Assembly: GCA_009746045.1 (NCBI GenBank)
Contig: RPFO01002013.1
Coordinates: 7,501 to 71,500 of the forward strand
Direction of reading: 5' to 3'
Source: Mesostigma viride
Taxonomy: Eukaryota > Streptophyta > Mesostigmatophyceae > Mesostigmatales > Mesostigmataceae
DNA: 64,000 nucleotides
A program made the translations under genes and the position numbers. How positions within the stretch are numbered: the stretch's first letter is position 1; the number at the start of each line of letters is the position of its first letter. Below the pieces are notes generated by a model, which was given only the letters and a program-made list of their open reading frames with translations, was not told where the DNA came from and searched no databases. Shown here piece by piece: positions 57,737 through 64,000 of this stretch.

Positions 57737-59085
57737 ATGCTTCGTAACACGCGCGGGGCGGCAGCGGGAGCGGGGCGGGAGCGGGGGATGGCGGGGGTGA
57801 GGCAAGGGCAGACACGGGAGGCCCCGCCAACGTCGTGCCAGAGGGACAGGCAATCCCAACGGCAGAGGGCGTCAATGGCAGGAGGGCGTCCAACCGGAAG
57901 AGGAAAGAGGTGGCACAAGGGGAGGAGCGTGCAGGGTGGCCAACCGACGGCGTGGTGCTGACGGGGGAGGGCCAGAATGATGCTGAACGGCAAGCACCTG
58001 GTAAGAGACCATGTGTGCCTCCGTCTGGTGTTCCTGCAGCTCATGTTCCTGCGCCATTAGCACCAGTAGGAGCTGCTGTCATTGGCAGTGACCCTCGTGC
58101 TTTGCCTGGGACTAGACCTCATATGAGTGCTGTGGCTGTGATGAATGGCCAGAAGCCTCTCAAGCCTCCTGTGGGACAGGAAGAGCTAGACAAGTGGTTG
58201 GAGGATATGGAGCTAGTTTCATGCTCTGTAGATCCCACTGTCAACCTTGTGCAGGTATTCCACACATCCACGACTAATAGGGATTCAAGTGAGAGGGTGA
58301 GGGACAAGGCTAGGCAGGCTGTCAAGGACAAGCTGACTTGGTCTCAGTTCCTAGAGGGCCTACGTCAGGAGTTTTCTGATAAGGTACTCAACCTCACTAA
58401 TCACTATAAGCTCAGCTATGATACCTTTGAGATCAAGGGCACAATAGCTGAGGAGCTGCAGCGGCTCACACGCATCAGGGAGAAGGGGGCCAAGCATGGC
58501 TTCAATCTGACTGATAGAGCAGTGGCAGATTACTTCCTGGATCGCATGGGGCTGAGTGTGGATGGGAGAAATGCAGCTAGGATGTTTGCTGATCAGACAG
58601 ATGGGACGTGGCCAGCCTTGCAAAAGGTTATTTTCAATATCCGTCCATCTGACAATGCTGCTTGCAAGGCAATCCAGGTGACTGGTGCCCCTTCAGCCTC
58701 CGCTCATCAGGTCCATGGTGACGCCCCTGGGCAGGGTGCTCAGGGAGAAACCAGACCTAGTAGGCGTCAGAGGGCTAACAGGCGCAGGCAGAATGGTAAC
58801 CAGGGTGGCAAGGGCCAGCAGCAGGGATCCAAAGGCAAGGGTCAGCAGCAGGCTGGTGGTCACCAGGGTGGTCAGCAGAACAAGGGTGGCCAAGGGCAAG
58901 GCAAGAGCCAGGGCCAGGGCACCCAGGCCAGTCAGAGCAGCCAGAACCAGGGTGGCCTGAAGAAGGCTGCTGCTGGGAAGGATGACAAGTGCTTTGGATG
59001 TGGCAGGACGGGTCATTGGCGACGTGACTGCCCAGACCAGGCCAAGTCTGCTGGAGCAGGCTCTGGCCAGGTGGGTAAGCCATGA
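57737..59085 (+). CDS. Element 2 gag (capsid-nucleocapsid)
   Basis: Start assigned at 57737 by comparison with element 3; a one-base shift within the G-rich stretch before 57835 separates this ATG from the long clean frame (57835-59085, 416 aa). The body has the conserved RPHMSAVAVMNGQKP, LDKWLEDMELV, DPTVNLVQVFHTSTTNRDS, LTWSQFLEGLRQEF (the W..F...L...F gag capsid pattern) and a Gln/Gly/Lys-rich linker (RRQNGNQGGKG, QGQGKSQGQG). Near the C-terminus is one CCHC zinc knuckle CFGCGRTGHWRRDC. Packages element RNA into virus-like particles. Stop is UGA (59083-59085) in the context CCA UGA CUU, with pol in the same frame. Confidence 0.88.
59083..59085 (+). promoter_or_regulatory. In-frame UGA between gag and pol (possible readthrough site)
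   Basis: gag and pol share a frame and are separated only by UGA CUU GAG before the pol ATG. UGA-CUx contexts are known to permit readthrough in some eukaryotes (best known UGA-CUA). Readthrough would give a gag-pol fusion; alternatively pol starts independently at 59092. Confidence 0.45.
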
Positions 59086-59091
59086 CTTGAG

Positions 59092-62000
59092 ATGTTGTCC
59101 CCTGTAAATAGTCAATCACCCCTAGTGGGACGAACAGTTGTACATAGTAATGGGGGTGTCCCTCTTGTGCAGCAGCAAGGGGTTGGGAATGATGAGGTGC
59201 TTCCACTCAATGATTGCAATAACGCTGCTGCAGCAGTGGAATTCCCTGTGCCTGTGGCAGGTGCAGGGTCTCCAGTTGTTGGGGTTGACTCTGGGAGTCA
59301 AGCCGCCAGACTGGAAGGACCTGCAGCTTCTGTGGGAACCGGGGCTGGCTCTGGGAGCCGAGCTACCTTGGAGGAGGTCCCTGGAGCAAGAGAACAGCAG
59401 GTGGGTCGTGCTATCCCAAGCACACAGTCTTTGTCACGTTCCTCTCTGTGCAGCCAGGCTGACAGGGGGTTGAGCTATGCTCAGGCTGGAAACACTCTAC
59501 ACCATATCTTTGGTCACTCTAAGCAGGCAGAGATGTTTGCTTGGAAGATTGGCAAGGAGCCTTTGCTAGAGGCCTGCAGTGCAGCTGCTCAGAATTGTGT
59601 CTGTCAGGAGAATGCTGTTCGCCTCCCACAGTCCCATGCCAGAGAACCTGCTAGAGAGCGGGGGGATATCCAGGTGGACATCCAACACATCAGGGGCATG
59701 TATCTGTTGGTGGGGGTGGATAGGTTTAGCAGATATAGGTTGCTGACCATTCTTCCTGGAATGCAGGAGCATCAGCTGTTGATGGGTCTCCAGTCTTTGT
59801 TGCCAGGCTTTGGGGTGTACACCAAGGTGCAAGCTGACTTGCAGTTTGACTGCTTGATCAAGCTGGCTGACCAGCTTCCTTGTAAGTTGGTAGTGGTCCC
59901 TAGGGAATGCCATGGGCAGCAGGGAGCTGTAGAGAGATCTATACGTGAAGTAAAAACAGTGGTGCTAGCAGCTAGGAGTGTGCCTGTTGTGGCATCAGCT
60001 CTAGAGAAAGCAGCTTGGTGTAAGGGGATTGAGGAGCAGCTTAACCACAGGGTAACCTATTACTATGATGGTGTGGCAGTCTCTCCCCTGGCATTGCAGT
60101 TTGGTATGCTATCACAGGACGTGGTGGCAGCCTGCCTGAAGAAGGCAGACAGGGTGTTTTCCAGATTGAGGCGTAAGGACAAGGGTTGGAAAATGCTGAG
60201 GCCCCAGGTGGGACTGAGGGTCAGGATGTGGAAGGAACCGTCATTACCAGGCAAGCGTGGCAAGTGGCAAGATGGGCAGGTAACCCATGTTGAGGAAGCT
60301 AACCATTCTTGTCTGGTGGCTTTGGAGAGTAATCCCAAGCACGTGTACAGGCTATCCTGGGCTCACGTCAAGGAGAGAAGGCCAACTGCAATCTGGCCTG
60401 AAGACGGCCCTGATCCTCCCTTGGAGGGAGATGAGCAGGATGAGAGCCAGGCAGCAGATGCTAACCCACCATGCTTGGATTATGGTCTGTCCTGGATGGA
60501 TGAGGGTGAGCAGGAGTCTGCTGAGACGTCTGTCACAAGGCCAGAGGTGGCCAGGGCTGCACCACAGTCCAGGGGGCTGCTTATGGCGGACATCATTCGA
60601 GCTCTGCAGAACAGCAAGCGTGATCCCAAGGTATCTAAGCTCACGGGATGGGGGTCATGTGGGGCACCAGCACTAGAAGTGGATACCAACTCACAGGTGT
60701 CCATTCTAAGGGTAGAGGATGCTGCAGGCTTGCAGTGGTCATCCCCTAGCTGCCTAGCTGTGTCTGATTTCTCTGGGAATGTGTCCATGAAGATCTTGGG
60801 AGAAGTGAGTGTGCCTATCCTGGGGGTGCCCACCACGTTCAGTGTGGTTGAAGGGTATCAGGGGCCTGCCATTCTAGGTCAGAACTTCTTGTGCTTACCA
60901 GGGGTGAGGATATCCTCTGAGGAGCTAGCATTAGAAGGGCAGGGCCGCCTTCCCTTGCAGAGATATCGCTACTCCCAGGGTCTTAGTGTGGCTGTAAGGG
61001 CTGTGAGGGGTCTAGAGGCAGAGGGTCCTGATACAAAGGAGCCCATTGCTGGGGACCTGCTGATCCTCCCTACTACGTTTGACCCACGTGAGTTGGGTGT
61101 GCAGAGGTACCAGATCCCAGGAACGAGTCCTGTACCTTGGCGCAAGCTAGTGGAGATGATGCAAAGCCCCAAGATGGCTAAGGCATGGACTCTTGGCTTT
61201 GTTGCTTCTGGGCATGAGTGGATAGTTGCCAACTGTGCAGAGCCTGTGGATGTCCTCCCTGAGGATCACCAGCTGCTCAGATTGATGTTTGTCCTCAAGC
61301 TCAAGGAGGTAGATGGCGTGCAGGTGCCACATGTTAGACCAGTTGTGACTGAGTACCATGGCACTGGACAGTTAGCAGATGAGGAGCTTTACACACCAGG
61401 GATGCTGCATGATACATGGAGGATTTTGTTGTGCATTTATTTGTCTTTTCTGCAGAAGGGGATACCCTATAGCTCTGTGTTGGTAGATTTCAAGAGGGCT
61501 TTTCTTAAGGGTGATCAGCAGGAAGCACAGGATACTTGGCGCACAATACCCCCTTTCTTTGTTAAGGTGCCTGCAGTGTGGAGGGCAGAGCTGAAGACGA
61601 GGTATTTGAGGATTCTCAAAGGCGTGGAAGGCCTTAGATCGAGTCCCATCATCTGGAGGAAGAGCTTGGAGAAGTACCTCAGGTCTGTCTGTGGTCTCTC
61701 AGTCTCTCCAGTTGATCCTTGTCTGTTTCAGGGTAGCTATGAGGGGCTGCCAGCGTTTGCCTCCCTGCATGGTGATGATCTGCATCTCCTGGGCCATCCC
61801 ACTTGGCAAGAGTTGACTCTGGCCAGGATCCAGAAACGGTTTGAACTGGGTAAGATCCAGTACATGGTTGAGAATGAGCCCATGGTGTTTTGTGGAATGC
61901 AGGCGACCTTGGTCCATCAGCAGGGTACATGGTCCATCCAGCTGGAGGGTGGTAAGGATTATCCTCAGCAGATCATAGATGCCTTGCAGGAGCCCATCAC

Positions 62001-62325
62001 CCAGGCCAGATGTGCAACAATACGAGGTATGTTGGCATGGCTGGCCAGCATTTGTGCTCCTGACCTGTTGGTACTGAGTCGGTTGACCGATTCCCAACTG
62101 GTTGAGGTGGGTGCTGAGAGAGTGGTAGAGGCTGTTCGCATGTCTCCCCCTCTCATGCTGGGTCCTTTGGATTTGTACAGGCCTTTTGACATGATGCTCT
62201 ATGTGGACAGTTCTATGGATAGTAGGAAGGTCACAGAGGTCAGGGGCCGTGCAGCAGCATTAATATCCCTGGTGCAGGAACAGTCCTCTCTGGTCTGCTG
62301 GTACAGTCGGTTGCAAACAGGGTAA
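59092..62325 (+). CDS. Element 2 pol: integrase - retropepsin-like - reverse transcriptase - RNase H start
   Basis: 1077 aa. Short N-terminal part with GVDSGSQ (65-70), a possible relic of a canonical Copia protease. Integrase: HHIFGH...NCVCQ (137-171), DIQVDIQHI (D196), ADLQF (D249), GAVERSIREVKT (E281). An acidic linker (435-480) follows. Retropepsin-like domain 525-600: LEVDTNSQVSIL, VPILGVPTTFSVVEGYQG and AILGQNFL; DTG is DTN here. RT: VDFKRAFLKG (D799), GLRSSPIIWRKSL, DPCLF, and HGDD (893-896). RNase H begins YVDSSMDSR (D1039) and is cut by a frameshift at QTG-stop (62325). Domain order and both unusual motifs agree with element 1. Confidence 0.92.
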   Translation: MLSPVNSQSPLVGRTVVHSNGGVPLVQQQGVGNDEVLPLNDCNNAAAAVEFPVPVAGAGSPVVGVDSGSQAARLEGPAASVGTGAGSGSRATLEEVPGAREQQVGRAIPSTQSLSRSSLCSQADRGLSYAQAGNTLHHIFGHSKQAEMFAWKIGKEPLLEACSAAAQNCVCQENAVRLPQSHAREPARERGDIQVDIQHIRGMYLLVGVDRFSRYRLLTILPGMQEHQLLMGLQSLLPGFGVYTKVQADLQFDCLIKLADQLPCKLVVVPRECHGQQGAVERSIREVKTVVLAARSVPVVASALEKAAWCKGIEEQLNHRVTYYYDGVAVSPLALQFGMLSQDVVAACLKKADRVFSRLRRKDKGWKMLRPQVGLRVRMWKEPSLPGKRGKWQDGQVTHVEEANHSCLVALESNPKHVYRLSWAHVKERRPTAIWPEDGPDPPLEGDEQDESQAADANPPCLDYGLSWMDEGEQESAETSVTRPEVARAAPQSRGLLMADIIRALQNSKRDPKVSKLTGWGSCGAPALEVDTNSQVSILRVEDAAGLQWSSPSCLAVSDFSGNVSMKILGEVSVPILGVPTTFSVVEGYQGPAILGQNFLCLPGVRISSEELALEGQGRLPLQRYRYSQGLSVAVRAVRGLEAEGPDTKEPIAGDLLILPTTFDPRELGVQRYQIPGTSPVPWRKLVEMMQSPKMAKAWTLGFVASGHEWIVANCAEPVDVLPEDHQLLRLMFVLKLKEVDGVQVPHVRPVVTEYHGTGQLADEELYTPGMLHDTWRILLCIYLSFLQKGIPYSSVLVDFKRAFLKGDQQEAQDTWRTIPPFFVKVPAVWRAELKTRYLRILKGVEGLRSSPIIWRKSLEKYLRSVCGLSVSPVDPCLFQGSYEGLPAFASLHGDDLHLLGHPTWQELTLARIQKRFELGKIQYMVENEPMVFCGMQATLVHQQGTWSIQLEGGKDYPQQIIDALQEPITQARCATIRGMLAWLASICAPDLLVLSRLTDSQLVEVGAERVVEAVRMSPPLMLGPLDLYRPFDMMLYVDSSMDSRKVTEVRGRAAALISLVQEQSSLVCWYSRLQTG

Positions 62326-62678
62326 CTCCCAGCAGTGACATTGCTGAGTGCAGGGCAATCTGTGAAGGGCTTCATACTGCTCTTTACTTGAGGGAGCTAT
62401 TTTACCAGCTATGTCAAGTGGCTTCCTGTCGGTTGCAGATGCACACACTGGTAAGAACTGACAGCATGGGCATGGTGCAGTTTGTGCACAGGCAGCTGGC
62501 CAGGAGCAGGGACCTTGATTACTTGTTGCTCAAGGAAATGTCTTGCTTAGCTAACATTGAACATGTGGCTGGCGTGGACAACCCTGCAGATGCTCTCACC
62601 AAGCTGGAGGAGAAGGCTGAGCGGCAATACCCTTTGCTTCGTGGGCTCATGGCCTCCATGGGGGGAGAGCCAGAGTAG
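62326..62678 (+). pseudogene. Element 2 RNase H, C-terminal part in shifted frame
   Basis: After the stop at 62323-62325 the domain continues one base off: TPSSDIAECRAICEGLH (Glu), VRTDSMGMVQF (Asp) and VDNPADALTKL, then LRGLMASMGGEPE-stop. The break is at CAAACAGGGTAACT; one additional base there would join the frames. Same gene region as the frameshift of element 1, but at a different site. Confidence 0.88.
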
Positions 62679-62955
62679 ACCAAACAGCCTTGCTCTAGGT
62701 GGGAGGCATCCCAGTGGGCTGGGCAGCCACGTGGTGGCTGACAGCAGGTCCTTCAGAGTTCAGACACACTCTGCTGGACAGGGGTCAGGGTGGAGTCACT
62801 CCCCTGGCTGAGAATTTCGCCTGGCTCTGTCATGGAGCTGCAGAAGAGTCTTAAGGACTTTGTAATGGGCCTTGGGTCTTCATGGAATGGACCCTGCAAG
62901 GGCAGCCCAAGTGTTGGCTCTAACAGGTTGCTGTACATTTGTATATATTCTCTGT
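62679..62955. other. Element 2 3' untranslated region, first part
   Basis: 277 bp between the RNase H stop and the half-LINE. No LTR repeat detected in the window. Confidence 0.4.
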
Positions 62956-63506
62956 CATCACATCGTGGTGCTGGACTTTGAGGGGGGTGGCCGGCATCTG
63001 CTTATTGACGTTTCGGTGGCGCGGCCCTTGGCTCTTAGCCACGTGGCTGGGGCCTCCCTCACGGCAGGTTACACGGCGGACCGGGCGGAGCGGGCCAAGC
63101 TCCTGGCCTACGGCGACGTCGGGCACCATCGTGTGGTGCCCTTTGTCCTGGAGGAGTTTGGGGCCATGGGGCCCCTGACCTCCGCCTTCTTCAAGGAGTG
63201 TTGCCGGCTCCGGGAGGACCGGCTGGACCTGGAGGGCCAGCGGGCCCCATGGTCGGCGCGGACCTGGACGTCATATTGGCGTCAGCGCTTGTCGGTGGCG
63301 CTGACTCGGGCCATGGCTGACATCATGCTCCGCCGTACGCGGGCTGATTTTGCGGTGCAGCAGGGCTATTAGGTTCCTCCCGTTAGGCGTTTCCATTGGT
63401 CTTATCGTAGTATAGAGCTTTGACATGGCTCTGTCTATAGGTTTATAGCTGGGCGTTTGCTTTGGTTTGAGTGATTTCACTCTGCTGTAAGTAATTATAT
63501 TTTTAA
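62956..63506 (+). mobile_element. Half-LINE insertion, copy 2 (551 bp)
   Basis: Flanked by the 14-bp duplication TATATATTCTCTGT (62942-62955, 63507-63520). Same internal sequence as copy 1 with few substitutions, plus strand, ending GTAAGTAATTATATTTTTAA. Its 5' end has five extra bases (CATCA) before the shared start CATCGTGGTGC. Confidence 0.9.
62974..63372 (+). CDS. LINE ORF2 C-terminal domain in the half-LINE, copy 2
   Basis: Same peptide as copy 1 with the stop at 63372 (FAVQQGY): LLIDVSVARPLALSHVAGAS, DRAERAKLLAY, VPFVLEEFGAMGP. Upstream Met codons lie in element 2 sequence, so no natural start is present. About 133 residues of ORF2 tail. No ATG inside the shared 5' end, so it is likely untranslated or a passenger. 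Confidence 0.65.
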   Translation, partial: DFEGGGRHLLIDVSVARPLALSHVAGASLTAGYTADRAERAKLLAYGDVGHHRVVPFVLEEFGAMGPLTSAFFKECCRLREDRLDLEGQRAPWSARTWTSYWRQRLSVALTRAMADIMLRRTRADFAVQQGY

Positions 63507-64000
63507 TATATATTCTCTGTAACCAACCTGTTGCATGCTAATAAAATCCCTGGTTGTGTGACCATGTTGGACGTGGTTGCCAGGGGCCTCACTATGGGTT
63601 ATACTCCTTTATAATAAAACATAATCTTGTTATTGTCATGTCTTGTTGTTTGTGATGCTCAGTTCCAGGAGCTGATCCAAACCTGGAGGATATGGGGTGG
63701 GGTTCGATTCCCCAGCTGACCTCAGCCTGGCATGTATGAATCCTGAGTGAGACTCAGTGAGGACATGGGCTCCCCATGTGTTGGCTAACATTTGTCAGGG
63801 CTCTCTCAGTCTTTGGAAGGATTTAAAAGATAAAGGAGGCTCCGTGGCGGGCGCCATATGAACGGGCGCCTGTGATAACTGGATGACCAGGAACTCACAA
63901 TAGTACGTTCATGGACTCCTCTATCCAAACTCCTCTGACTAAGTGAAGACCTAACTTTAATCTACACCAGGTTCCCAAAGAAAGGGTTGGGATGTCATGT
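63507..64000. other. Right end of the window, element 2 3' flank
   Basis: Contains AATAAAA-type poly(A) signals (63539-63545, 63614-63620) and the tRNA-like segment at 63648-63725. No gene recognised; homology to other parts of the window is not seen. Confidence 0.4.
63648..63725 (+). ncRNA. tRNA-like segment with A- and B-box signatures (possible SINE head)
   Basis: D-arm-like GCTCAGTTCCAGGAGC (63657-63672), an anticodon-arm-like hairpin TCCAAACCTGGA, and a perfect T-arm TGGGG-TTCGATT-CCCCA (63698-63714) with the B-box GGTTCGATTCC. The acceptor stem does not pair (GTTTGTG versus GCTGACC), so this is not a functional tRNA gene. It may be a tRNA-derived SINE head or a tRNA pseudogene. Confidence 0.45.

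Larger units (their letters stand above)
55884..63640 (+). mobile_element. Copia-type element 2 (internal part complete, LTRs not identified)
   Basis: Order on + strand: leader (55884-56552), ORFX (56553-57675), gag (57737-59085), UGA, pol (59092-62325), RNase H (to 62678), 3' untranslated region with a half-LINE insertion. Related to element 3 over the first 2.4 kb and to element 1 across pol. No LTR pair is visible; the 3' LTR may lie beyond 64000. End coordinate is approximate. Confidence 0.85.

Noticed and set aside
62679-62955. 3' LTR of element 2 directly after RNase H
   Set aside because: No matching copy upstream of ORFX between 55.8 and 56.5 kb.

Overview
The window is eukaryotic nuclear DNA. 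The evidence is a spliced gene with consensus GT..AG introns, LTR retrotransposons, non-LTR (LINE) retrotransposons with APE endonuclease, hAT-like and piggyBac-like DNA elements, and very long micro- and minisatellites. No bacterial operons, Shine-Dalgarno spacing or CRISPR arrays are visible. The PPC-like secreted domain, the modular cysteine-rich exons and the repeat load would suit an alga (a chlorophyte is my guess), but nothing here proves the taxon.

Layout. (1) 1-9.75 kb, minus strand: a secreted-protein gene built from phase 1-1 symmetric exons (a start exon with signal peptide, one PPC-like exon, three cysteine-rich 'DGG' exons). It lies partly in a tandem duplication whose introns hold huge CCTG arrays (CAGG on the + strand). 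A fifth copy of the DGG exon at 20.35 kb sits next to 513 uninterrupted CAG units. (2) 10.7-18.7 kb: minisatellites (9-bp CAGCCACGC family, a ~149-bp GTGAAGACG family, a GC-rich ~100-bp family), a poly-Q ORF and a frameshifted unrecognised gene (16.7-18.25 kb). (3) 22-26.5 kb: no recognisable genes. (4) 26.5-46.6 kb: a nest of transposons. A LINE RT fragment is followed by LINE A, whose ORF1 and ORF2 are interrupted by a 2.1-kb palindrome-ended insertion, a 2.0-kb TRIM-like LTR element, a foldback element with 306-bp arms, and a hAT element (8-bp TSD). The hAT element carries Copia element 1 (484-bp LTRs, 5-bp TSD), which itself carries a piggyBac-like MITE (TTAA TSD). (5) 47.6-50.1 kb, minus strand: truncated Copia element 3. 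(6) 52.0-54.25 kb: second copy of the piggyBac-like MITE, filled by a ~548-bp half-LINE. (7) 54.5-55.9 kb: palindromes and a minisatellite. (8) 55.9-64 kb, plus strand: Copia element 2 (extra 5' ORF, gag, UGA, pol), with a second half-LINE in its 3' region.

Most notable biology: both independent pol copies (elements 1 and 2, clearly diverged from each other) show the order integrase, retropepsin-like domain, reverse transcriptase, RNase H, with a DT(Q/N) active-site-like motif and HGDD in place of the usual YxDD of RT. Elements 2 and 3 share an unrecognised ~375-aa ORF upstream of gag. Many reading frames are broken by single-base indels, often at homopolymers, so assembly error must be weighed against real decay.
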